Source of the DNA: Symbiodinium natans
Lineage: Eukaryota > Sar > Dinophyceae > Suessiales > Symbiodiniaceae
Direction: 5' to 3'
DNA length: 64,000 bases
NCBI GenBank assembly: GCA_905221605.1
Contig: CAJNDS010002639.1
Coordinates: 187,945-251,944 of the forward strand
The number at the start of each line of letters is the position of its first letter. Positions within the stretch are counted from its first letter, which is position 1. Shown piece after piece: positions 32,337-40,788 of the stretch. The position numbers and the translations under genes were made by a program. The notes beneath the pieces are model-generated. The model was given only the letters and a program-made list of their open reading frames with translations. It was not told where the DNA came from and searched no databases.

Positions 32337-32452
32337 GAAGCCCATGAAGATGAACGGAAAGTGGCCCTAGCAAAGCAACAGACTCAACCATTTCCCTGAG
32401 CCAAAAAGCAACAACCTGAGCCTGGCCCCCCAGCTTCTGAACCCTAAACCCT

Positions 32453-32995
32453 GGAAACCCCAAACCCCAAACCCCAAACCCCAAACCCCAAACCCCAAAC
32501 CCCAAACCCCAAACCCCAAACCCCAAACCCCAAACCTTAACGCTAATCATTATATTGATCTTGATATCACCAAAGTTCCTCACGTTGCTTGTCCTGAGTG
32601 GAAGCGCCAGGGCATAGCGTGCCACTTTTGCCATGCTCGGTTTAATTTCCTGACTAAATCCGAAAAATTCCTTCGAAAATGCCATAAACCCTCAAAGCTG
32701 TCTCAGCGAGAGACAAACGCTTGGTTGGGAGTCCTACAAGAACAGTGTGCAAAATTGAACGACATCATCACCAAACTGGAAGCATGATATGCCACACATG
32801 CTGATTAAAGCATCAGCCGTCTCACTTATATTGACCCCACACCCCAAACCCCAAACCCCAAACCCCAAACCCCAAACCCCAAACCCCAAACCCCAAACCC
32901 CAAACCCCAAACCCCAAACCCCAAACCCCAAACCCCAAACCCTAAACAAACCCTAAACCGTAAACCCCCTCATTCCTAAACCCTAAACCCCAAAC
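32453..32995. repeat. Two CCCCAAA arrays around a unique stretch
   Basis: 32453-32540 (about 11 units) and 32838-32945 (about 14 units), nearly perfect CCCCAAA rather than CCCTAAA. The intervening 32541-32837 has no repeats; its + strand reads DIITKLEA and similar and is not supported as coding. Confidence 0.85.
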
Positions 32996-33009
32996 CCGAA
33001 ACCCAAAAC

Positions 33010-33960
33010 TGCCACCCCTAAACCTTCCAAGCTCGGCCGAGGAGGAGGAGGAGTCTCCTGGTCTGCCTCCCCGGTGCTCTTCTGAAGCTGCTGCAAAGTG
33101 CCCGAGTCCCGGAGGGTTTTCGGGTGGAAGGGTTTAGGGTTTCCTAGGGTCGCTTTTCTTCAGGTTCGGGTTTAGGGTTTAGGGCTTAGGGCCTAGGGTT
33201 TAGGGCTTTGGGTTTAGGGTTTTGGGTTTAGGGCTTCGGGTTTAGGGTTTAGGGTTTAGGGTTTAGGGTTTTGGGTTTTGGGTTTTGGGTTTAGGGCTTC
33301 GGGCTTAGGGCTTAGGGCTTAGGGCTTCAGGTTTAGGGTTTAGGGTTTAGGGTTGAGGGGTCTTTTTAGGGCTTCAGGGTTTTAGTTGTTTTAGAGTCTT
33401 AGGTTTTTTTTGGGCTTTAGGCTGGGGTTTTCATGGCTTTCGGGCTTTGGGGTTCAGGTGTTTGGGGCTTTGCGGTTAGTGTTCAGGTTTTAGGGCTTTT
33501 GGGCTAGTGTTCAGGTGTTTAGGGCTTTAGGTCAACGCCCCAAGGACCAAGCCCGAAAAGCCCTGAAAGCCCTTAACCCCCAGGCCCTAAACCCGAAGAA
33601 TCCCAAAGCCCTGAATGCCCTAGAGGTGAAATAATAGGGTATCGGGTCAAAATCTGGACTTCCCGCGACAGAATGAACCAGAGGTTGCGCAGAGATTCCA
33701 ACGGGTTGTTGATGTTCCTATGGTTGTGAAATCTAGCTGTTGGTTCGGTTAACTGTTTGCCCTTGTTGTTTGCCAAAACGTGACTCCTACCAAGTCCCTA
33801 TTTTAGGGGCTGGGGGAACCTCCCCAAACCTGCAGAAAACCCAAACCTCGTAAGGCCTAAACCCTAAACCCTAAACCCTAAACCCGAAACCCTAAACCCT
33901 AAACCCTAAACCCTCAACCCCAAACCCTAAACCCAGAACACTAAGCCTGGAACCCGTGCT
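33010..33960. repeat. Opposed arrays around a possible exon
   Basis: A coding-like island at 33030-33115 (EEEEESPGLPPRCSSEAAAK) precedes TTTAGGG/GGGCTTC arrays (33167-33350). 33360-33850 shows decayed G-rich and then C-rich words. 33855-33945 is a CCCTAAA array leading to exon B copy 3. Confidence 0.55.
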
Positions 33961-33970
33961 CCATCTGGAG

Positions 33971-34020
33971 GCCCGGACAGTTGGCTCACTGGCGAGAGTG
34001 GTGGGTACCTTTGTGTCTCG
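33971..34020 (+). CDS. Cassette exon B, copy 3
   Basis: After CTGGAG: GPDSWLTGESGGYLC, in the same phase and AG/GCCC context as the other B exons. The base after the expected end is C rather than G, so the donor of this copy may be damaged or the end misjudged. Confidence 0.55.
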
Positions 34021-34060
34021 CCTTTGAGTCTCAGTAGAGTCGGGCGAAGGGCTATAAGTT

Positions 34061-34158
34061 GGGATGTTCACCCTTATACTAACAGTCCTTCATAGGGATT
34101 ATAGTAGCCCCTATGATAATCCTCAGCCAGGACTGCTAGTACAAGGGGGGAGCATCCC
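34061..34158. mobile_element. Fold-back element, family 1, copy 6
   Basis: Left TTGGGATGTTCACCCTTATA; right arm ends GTACAAGGGGGGAGCATCCC; inner AACAGTCCTTCATAGGGATT and CAGCCAGGACTGCTAG pair. It lies in the intron between exons B and A of cassette 3, as copy 4 does in cassette 1. Confidence 0.72.
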
Positions 34159-34419
34159 AAGCTACAAGGGTCTAGTGGCGATTGTTGTGTCAAATGGCTG
34201 TGACCTTCTTGGACACCAGCCCTGTAAGATGGCGAAGCTTGAGTCCCTCACCTCAACCCCTCTGAATCCTAGATCCCAAATCCCCAAGCCCTACGCCCTC
34301 AGCTGTCTAAGCACACCCTGTGAACCCCAAACCCTAAACCCTTCCCCCTTAAACCTAAACCCTAAAGCCCAAAACCCTACTACAAAACCCCAAGCCCCAA
34401 ACCTAACCTCCCAACATAG

Positions 34420-34496
34420 GCTCGGGCCAGAACGATCCTGCCTACGGCGGCTGCCGGCCGGCCGGGGATGGCCCCTACCCTGTCGAAGACTGCCAG
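34420..34496 (+). CDS. Cassette exon A, copy 3
   Basis: 77 nt, AG/GC to CAG/GC: GSGQNDPAYGGC, then GDGPYPVEDCQ. Two codons longer than copies 2 and 4, with phase preserved. Confidence 0.68.
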
Positions 34497-34559
34497 GCTG
34501 GGAGCAGGGGGGAGCTGGGAAGTAGGAGCCTCGACAGTTGCCAATATCATCCGTTGATA

Positions 34560-34616
34560 GCATGTTTTGTATATATATGTATGTATATACGTATATATAT
34601 GTTTATGAACATACAC

Positions 34617-34664
<48 letters not shown>

Positions 34665-34850
34665 GTATACATTATGTATGTATGCATGTATGCATGTATG
34701 CATGTATGCATGTATGCATGTATGCATGTATGCATGCATGCATGCATGCATGCATGTATGCATGTATGCATGTATGCATGTATGTATGTATGTATGTATG
34801 TATGTATGTATGTATGTATGTATGTATGTATGTATGTATGTATGTTTGTT
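34560..34850. repeat. Compound microsatellite (TATG, CA, TATGCATG)
   Basis: TATATGTATG, then a CA run (about 34611-34645), a TA run, TATGCATG units (about 34678-34778) and a TATG run to about 34846. The ORFs of MHVCMYAC or HTHTHT type on both strands are by-products. Confidence 0.95.
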
Positions 34851-34859
34851 TTCGCTTAA

Positions 34860-36138
34860 TATTTATATATTTCGATATACATACCTAGACATCCTTGCGC
34901 ATCCTTAAACACCTTGACTTTGAAACCCTGGACCTTCCAAGCCCCCGATCCATCACGCGAAAAGCCCACATCCCAAGCCTGAAGCCCTAAGCCCCAAATG
35001 CCCAAACCCTAAACCCTAAACCCCAATGCCCCAAGTGCCGAAGCGTTCATTTGGAAGGAACAATGCCGGATCGGCCACTGCGCCATCGGAGGCTTCCCTT
35101 TCTCACATGGAGGAAAAATGAGGGGACGATTAGAGCTCCCATGGCCTATCTAGGTGTGATTTTGGTTCTTTGGGTATGGGGGCACTTGAAGAGAGGTTAT
35201 TATACTTTTTCGTGGCTTTGCGTTGCTGGAGTTGAGGCTCCTGGTCTTCTAGGGATTTCAAGAGAGCTCCTAACCCGAAGACTTGCACCTGAGAAGCTCA
35301 GAGTCTTCCCGTGGGCTTCTAGCTGCTTTGGGGGGCTTCGCGAAAAAACCCAGGTGCTTTAGTGGTGGTTTAGGGCTTGCTTGGTGCTTGGGATGTCGGG
35401 TCCCGAGCTTTAGGGGGGTAGGGGGGTTAGGGCTTTACGGATCTAGGGCTCATGAGCCGTAGAAGCCCTGCCCAAGCAGGTCTTTTGAGGAGTGTCTGGC
35501 TCTGGAGGTTTAAAGTCTGCCCTGCTCCAAACTCAGCGGATGTAGTAAGCCTGGTACAGGTGGGATATGACGCGTCCTATCTTCCCGAAGCCCGAACCCT
35601 AAGCCCGAAACCCTAAACTCTAAACTCTAAACCCTAAACCCTAAACCCTGAACCCTGAACCCTAAACCCTAAACCCTAAACCCTAAACCCTAAACCCTGA
35701 ACCCTAAACCCTAAACCCTGAACCCTGAAAAGCCCCCAGCCTTAAACCCCAAGATCCCTGAGCCTTGCAGCGCCCTGCCAGGTCATCATCCGAAGCCGGC
35801 CCCTCGCCTCAGCTAAGAGTGGGGCCTGAGGGTTTAGGGTTTAGGGTTTAGGGTTTAGGGTTCAGGGTTTAGGGTTTAGGGTTCCAAAGTCCTCTTGACC
35901 TCAAGACCTGACAACCCCCAAAGCCCTTAAACAGCATATGCACCCTAAGGTTTAGGGTTTGGGTTTAGGGCTTAGGGTCTACGGTGGGGTTTAGGGGGTG
36001 TGTCTCCGGGTTTAGGGTTTGGGGTTTAGGGTTTAGGGCCTAGAGTAGGGTTTAGGGCTTAGGGTTTTGGGGTTTAGGGTTTAGGGCCGGAAATCCTGAG
36101 CCCCAGAAAAACCCAACACCTTCGACCCTGAGCCTCAG
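34860..36138. repeat. Intron region before exon C copy 3
   Basis: 35595-35740 CCCTAAA array with CCCTGAA variants, a short island (35760-35825), then 35829-35885 TTTAGGG. Degenerate G-rich words run through 35940-36090. The 103-residue frame at 35051-35362 has no recognisable pattern. Confidence 0.55.
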
Positions 36139-36186
36139 GAATTCTGGGACTGCGAGCGGCACCTCCACCGTTGGGCTTGGTGGCCA
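36139..36186 (+). CDS. Cassette exon C, copy 3
   Basis: 48 nt after CCTCAG: EFWDCERHLHRWAWWP. Next intron bases GAGGATGG, a GA donor as in the other split copies. The intron to exon D is only about 214 bases here. Confidence 0.68.
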
Positions 36187-36400
36187 GAGGATGGACTTGC
36201 CTGGGTCGGAATGTCAGGCCTTTAGCCTTAAGCCGTTGGGTGTCTAGGGTTTAGGGTGGGTTTAGGGGGATTCGGGTGAAGGAATTCTGCAAGAGTGAAC
36301 GAGATCTGTAGGAGATTCCGGGATGGAGGAGGGGCCAGCTAGTCACGGGGGCATAGAGGGATGCGGAGAGGGCCTGAACCCTAAGCCTTCGTAGCTGCAG

Positions 36401-36475
36401 GAGAAGAAGATCTATTGCTGCGAGAGTGGAAAGACCCATCCATCGTACTGCGGCGACTACATTGACTCTTGGCAG
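36401..36475 (+). CDS. Cassette exon D, copy 3
   Basis: 75 nt after GTAGCTGCAG, ending CAG before GT: EKKIYCCESGKTHPSYCGDY and on to IDSWQ. This copy has the clearest borders and sets the 25-codon length used for the others. Confidence 0.68.
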
Positions 36476-36754
36476 GTTTTTCGTTGGGGAGTGGCAGAAC
36501 GAACTGCTCACAGCCAACAACCATGAGTCGCCAGCGAACGCATGCGCCCTGAACAGGCGCCTTCAATCGCGGGGGCCTTGACAACTGCGGGCCATGTTAG
36601 ATAGAATCCCTTACAAGCAGGAACCACCCCCCCCCCTCCTCTCTTCCACAAAAGCAAGCCTTGTTTGGGCCAATCAGGGGTGCTCAAGGAAGAGCGCCAG
36701 GTTCATTTTTATCTTTTCTTCCGAATCCAAAGGAGATTCTAGGGAACCGCTGCC

Positions 36755-37381
36755 ATGGCCGACATGGTGTCCGTCCGCCTCTGGGGCTTGTCTGGCGTAT
36801 GCCATGACTTCTGCATTCATCGAGAGGAGGACCCCTGGAAGCTCTGGAAGAAGGCTGCTGGCACCTTTGGGTTCCACGCTGACCATGTGGCCTTGCTCCA
36901 TGGCATGGAGACCTTGCACGGAACAGGGGAGCGAACCGTTGACCGCTTGCTGGGCAAGTTCGTTCAGGATGGATCGGTGGATCTCACAGTCATCCAGAAG
37001 GTGCCGGAGATCGAATACGACTCGGATGGGGAGCCCTTGCCACCTCTGACTTTGCGCAACTGTAGCTACTACGCCAAAACCGTGACGAGGCGATTTTGGT
37101 GTGGGGATTGTGCGCTCTGCTCTGAGCCCATTTTCAATGGTGGCTGCCCATGCTTTGGCTGCACCGGCGAGCGGACGTTTAGCGTGTTGAAGGCGATGGA
37201 GGAGGAAGCTGCTAAAGCAGAGCGGGCGGAGGCTAAAGCAGAGAAGGCGGTGAAGCTCGACGCGTTGCAGCAGGAAGACGAACTTGCCGACCTGCGGTAC
37301 CAGGTCGTCAACTTCAAGGAGCTTCGACAACGCCAGCTTAAGCAGATGCACAAGTTCAAGAAGGCTTATCGCTGGACCTAG
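36755..37381 (+). CDS. Intronless 208-residue protein: Cys cluster and coiled coil
   Basis: The ATG at 36755 gives a complete open frame without repeats. Residues 1-85 (VSVRLWGLSGVCHDFCI... LLHGMETLHGTGERTVDRLL) could be a ubiquitin-like beta-grasp, judging only by the pattern of a short strand pair, a helix and a 'L-h-G-x-x-L' turn. Residues about 115-140 hold a dense Cys cluster (CGDCALCSEPIFNGGCPCFG) that may bind zinc. Residues 145-205 are charged and helical (EEEAAKAERAEAKAEKAV), a likely coiled coil. It lies between cassette exon D3 and the array before B4, so it is either nested in an intron of that gene or a retrocopied gene. I do not know its function. Confidence 0.6.
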   Translation: MADMVSVRLWGLSGVCHDFCIHREEDPWKLWKKAAGTFGFHADHVALLHGMETLHGTGERTVDRLLGKFVQDGSVDLTVIQKVPEIEYDSDGEPLPPLTLRNCSYYAKTVTRRFWCGDCALCSEPIFNGGCPCFGCTGERTFSVLKAMEEEAAKAERAEAKAEKAVKLDALQQEDELADLRYQVVNFKELRQRQLKQMHKFKKAYRWT

Positions 37382-38439
37382 GTGGGTGCGCCGATGTCTT
37401 GCCAGGCGCCCTTTTCAGCTGCCCAGAAGTTCTCGACATCTCCGCGACGGTCCGTCCAAGACACACAAATCGGAGAAGTGAGATACCCCTTCGGAAAGCC
37501 TGAAGCTGGAAGGAGCGACCATCACTTGTATAGCCCGTGGCAGCCACTGAGGCCATGTAAAGAGAGCAGATTCACCAGAGTGCTTGTACAGCCCCCGGCA
37601 TCCCAGAGCAGCTGGCAGTTGCTCAAATTATGTACAGAAGCGCCGTGGATGTGCTTGAAAACAGAGACGTCTCCGCACCGTTCATCGCTGGCCATCTTTT
37701 GCACCCTCTTCTCAAGTGCTGGTTGCAGCATTTGGGGTATTTCCAGATCGGGGTCCCCCTAACTTAGCCCAAAACAGTAATTACCATCCTTTGTATTGGT
37801 GTGGTAAGCAACTGACTACATCTTCGACTTCTGGTCACGTAAACCACCAAGCGCCTAAACCCCCAGACTCCACAAACCTTAAAACCCTGAAGCCCCCAGC
37901 CTCCCAACTAGTACCCTAAACCCTATACCCTAAACCCTATACCCTAAACCCTATACCCTAAACCCTGAAACTTTAAACTCCTCAAGCCAAGGACAGGGAT
38001 CACAGCTGGGGCAGCATCTCGCGATGTGGCGAGGACGAGGGAAAAGACTGAGCCCTGCTTGCATGGTGAGGGTCGGGGCTTAGGATTTTAACCCTAAACC
38101 CTAAACCCTAAACCCTAAACCCTAAACCCTAAACCCTAAACCCTAAACCCTAAACCCTGAACCCTGAACCCTAAACCCGAAAGCCCCAATGTCAGGGCTG
38201 GCTTCGGTTTTGTGGTCTAGGGTCACGTCGTCGAGGATTCGGGGCCCAGATGCTCTCAACTCGAAACTCTAAGCTCCCGACACTAGGCCCTAAACTCTCT
38301 AAACTCCCTAAACCGCCTATAAGGTCAAGAAAGGCCAATCCCCCCAAACACCCCTAAACACCTGAACCTTAAACCCGAAACCCTAAACCCTAACCCGCCT
38401 GCCTCCCCGACAGAAAAATAGAAAAGAAAGCCTTGCGAG
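37382..38439. repeat. Downstream of the 208-residue gene; arrays before exon B4
   Basis: 37382-37900 shows no gene. 37911-37970 is a CCCTATACCCTAAA compound array. 38086-38185 is CCCTAAA. A possible exon (37988-38050, SWGSISRCGEDEG) lies between them. Confidence 0.5.
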
Positions 38440-38489
38440 GCCCTCAAAGTTGGCACACAGGCGAATCGGGCGGCTACTTCTGCCCCTTG
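38440..38489 (+). CDS. Cassette exon B, copy 4
   Basis: 50 nt after TGCGAG: GPQSWHTGESGGYFCPL, with GC next. Same phase and length as copy 2. Confidence 0.62.
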
Positions 38490-39177
38490 GCCTGCACCCG
38501 GTGGCGGGTTTTATGGATCTAGGACGGCTTGGGGTTTAGGGTTTAGAGTTTAGGGTTTAGGGTCTAGGGTTTAGGCTTGGGGTTTAGGGTTTAGGGTGTC
38601 TCAATTGAGGGGGCGCGCTGGTGCTAAAAGCACCCAGGCGTGCGCCCCGACTTGAGCCTTGAGCCCCACCCCCGCTTGCGCTCCACCCTCGCCTTGACCT
38701 TGGCCAGTTTCGGGTTTTCTCGCTTTCTGATCTTGCTCATGTATATCACTCTGTGGCACCCTAGCATCCTTGTGAAGCCTATCCGGGAGACCTCGGGTTT
38801 CTAAGAGCTTTGGGAGGTAACCCTGGGTCCTGGGTGTGGGAGAGTGGGGCGTTTGTACGCCGCCCAAATGACCAAATGAGAGGTCCCCAAACCCCGAGCA
38901 CTACAACCTCAGAAGCCCGGACCCTAGTAACCTTTTACAAGCCCTTATGGACCTTGCACAAACCTTATACACGCTTATAAGCCCTAAACTATGCAAGCTG
39001 AACACCCTAAACCCCACAAACTCTAAACACCCTAAACCCTAGACACCCTACACACGGCACACCCTACGCACCCTACGCACCCTACATAACCTGCACACCC
39101 TACACACTCTAAACCCTAAACAAATCCTCCCCCTTCCCCTCCCCCCGCCCCCCCTGTGCAGAAGCCATCGAGCTCAG
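38490..39177. repeat. Intron between B4 and A4
   Basis: G-rich TTTAGGG-type words at 38527-38600 near its 5' side. Further on are decayed ACCCTAAAC / CACACCCTA words (38990-39125) and a strong pyrimidine tract before GTGCAG (39161). The chosen acceptor is the AG at 39176-39177, 16 bases further on. Confidence 0.5.
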
Positions 39178-39248
39178 GCTCCTCCGGGCAGGCCACGGGC
39201 GCGTGTCGCGAGGCGGCCGACGAGCCCTTCCCGCTGGAAGACTGCCAG
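39178..39248 (+). CDS. Cassette exon A, copy 4
   Basis: 71 nt, AG/GC to CAG/GC: GSSGQATGAC, then DEPFPLEDCQ. Identical in length and phase to copy 2. An alternative acceptor at 39161 would add KPSSS. The 20-kb retroelement sits in the intron that follows. Confidence 0.68.
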
Positions 39249-39400
39249 GCCATTGCGAGCTTAAGGTCTGTGTTGTGTTTTCTTGGGGGGGGATGTTTAT
39301 TGGGTTCAGGGGTGAGGGTTTCCGGATTTATTTGTGCGTCAATGACATGTGGCATTTCTGCGCATGTTCAGCAGTTCAGACTTTGAGAGGAGTTATGCTT

Positions 39401-39494
39401 GGGATGTTCCCCTTATACTAACAGTCCTACATAGGGATTATAGTTCCCCCAACCCCGAATAATTAAGGACTGTGAGTATAAGGGGGAACATCCC
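39401..39494. mobile_element. Fold-back element, family 1, copy 7
   Basis: Best-preserved copy: TTGGGATGTTCCCCTTATAC at the left and GTATAAGGGGGAACATCCCA at the right; inner AACAGTCCTACATAGGGATT and TAATTAAGGACTGTGAG. Confidence 0.8.
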
Positions 39495-39627
39495 AAAGTT
39501 GCGCCTTTAGGGACTTAGGGTGGCGCTTTTTTCGGGAGAATTGGTAAGTGGTCATGGACTCCTTGTTGGGGAGGGACTCACGGCTGCACAGATCAGAACA
39601 GAACGGGGTGAAGACATCCCCTGACAC

Positions 39628-39647
39628 GGGGGGGGGGGGGGGGGGGC

Positions 39648-39675
<28 letters not shown>
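39628..39675. repeat. Poly-G tract with one C
   Basis: Nearly 50 G on the + strand. Confidence 0.9.
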
Positions 39676-39678
<3 letters not shown>

Positions 39679-39737
39679 TTCTTTCAGTATGTTCCCGATC
39701 CGTTGGGATGATTGTTTTTCTTCACCATTTTTTATGA

Positions 39738-39740
39738 GTC

Positions 39741-39782
<42 letters not shown>

Positions 39783-39806
39783 TTGATGATGATGATGATG
39801 ATGCTG
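39738..39806. repeat. ATG trinucleotide microsatellite
   Basis: About 23 ATG/GAT units with single changes; it generates poly-Asp, poly-Met and His/Ile open frames that are not genes. Confidence 0.9.
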
Positions 39807-40099
39807 ATAAATGATGATGGGAATGGGTGTGCCACGCCTTGGGACAGATTGCAGATCCTGCCATGTGTCGCGAGATCGATCGCCTGCTGCCAGGAGCAGT
39901 GCACCATTGGTCACGTGTCCAACGGAGGAGGAGCTGTGGTTGAGTTTGGGGTTCAGGGTTCAGGGTTTGGGGTTTAGGGTTTAGGGTTTAGGGTTCAGGG
40001 TTTAGGGTTTAGGGTTTAGGGTGACATGATTGCAACGGTTCGCTGACGACGCTGCAAACCCTGTGATGAACCCTACAAGCGCCAGAAACCGCACAAGTT

Positions 40100-40190
40100 G
40101 GGATGCTCCCCCTTATACTAACAGTCCTTAACAGGGATTATCATAGGGTGTTTCTCTCATCCCTTTGAAGGACTGTGAGTTTAAGACATA
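40100..40190. mobile_element. Fold-back element, family 1, copy 8 (decayed right end)
   Basis: Left TTGGGATGCTCCCCCTTATA and inner AACAGTCCTTAACAGGGATT are intact; the right end reads GAAGGACTGTGAGTTTAAGA and loses the GGGAACATCCC terminus. Confidence 0.65.
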
Positions 40191-40441
40191 AGCCCTAAAA
40201 GCTGACTCTTGGAGGACATCGGCCGATGCCTGCTGCTTGGCTGGAACCACTGAGCAAAGGGTCGAAGCTCCAGTTTGAGAGAACCAGAATGGCGGAAAAC
40301 TAGTCCAAACCAAACACTTGAGAGTGAACTGGTCTTTTTGTTGGGCCGTTATGTCGAAGACCGGCTGGATTTCACTCGGACTGCAGAGGCTCGTACATAC
40401 CCAGCCATATGGTCAGTCCAGCCTCATGGACCAGTATGTCT

Positions 40442-40446
40442 GCGCT
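40442..40446. other. Target-site duplication, left (GCGCT)
   Basis: GCGCT directly precedes the 5' LTR and recurs at 60459-60463 directly after the 3' LTR. Five bases is the usual duplication of Ty1/copia integrases. Confidence 0.92.
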
Positions 40447-40736
40447 TGTGAATGATCCCCGAACCACAGCACATTTTGGGAACCCCTTTGTGTCGGCTCC
40501 GCCGCACATCGGGGAAACCACCTTAGAACGCCGTGGCCTGTTCACCATGTTGGCTCAAGTAATCCCTAGAGTGTAGGTCACTCATAGGTTGGAAGTAAGC
40601 GCAATAGCGTAACTGGAAACCGCCCGGGTGCACGAGACGGAGACTGAAGGCGAACATCAGTGCAGAAAACAAGTGCGAGACCATTTGGCTGGTGAGGAGC
40701 CAAAGCGTAGTGCAAGCAACTACCCGACCTCACGCA
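40447..40736 (+). repeat. 5' LTR, 290 bp
   Basis: Starts TGTGAATGATCC and ends CTCACGCA (TG...CA). It contains a micro-hairpin (CGGC-TCC-GCCG, 40494-40504) and a spliced-leader-like word (CCATGTTGGCTCAAG, 40545-40559). No TATA box is visible, as expected for dinoflagellates. Confidence 0.95.
40545..40559 (+). promoter_or_regulatory. Spliced-leader-like motif in 5' LTR
   Basis: CCATGTTGGCTCAAG differs at one base from the last 15 bases of the conserved dinoflagellate spliced leader (CCATTTTGGCTCAAG). Upstream, CCGTGGCC at 40531-40538 resembles the leader's 5' part (CCGTAGCC), with eight bases in between. The bases that follow are TAATCC, so CAA/GTAATC could act as a 5' splice site. The same motif is at 60267-60281 in the 3' LTR. 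Confidence 0.6.
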
Positions 40737-40750
40737 GGTTATCAGCCGTA
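40737..40750 (+). promoter_or_regulatory. Possible primer-binding site
   Basis: GGTTATCAGCCG directly after the LTR resembles the initiator-tRNA-Met site used by many copia elements (TGGTATCAGAGC) apart from an extra T and later mismatches. Another tRNA or tRNA fragment is possible. Confidence 0.35.
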
Positions 40751-40788
40751 TAGCGGTTGCGACTTGCGACTACTGTACGGGCTGAGCT

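Larger units (their letters stand above)
39249..40441 (+). other. Intron 5' part, upstream of the retroelement
   Basis: Contains two fold-backs of family 1 (39401-39494, 40100-40190), a G run (39628-39675), an ATG microsatellite (39738-39806) and a TTTAGGG array (39950-40022). No coding sequence is supported. Confidence 0.55.

Noticed and set aside
34380-34908. ORFs of MHVCMYAC / HTHTHT type on both strands
   Set aside because: Products of TATG, CA and TATGCATG microsatellites read in all frames.
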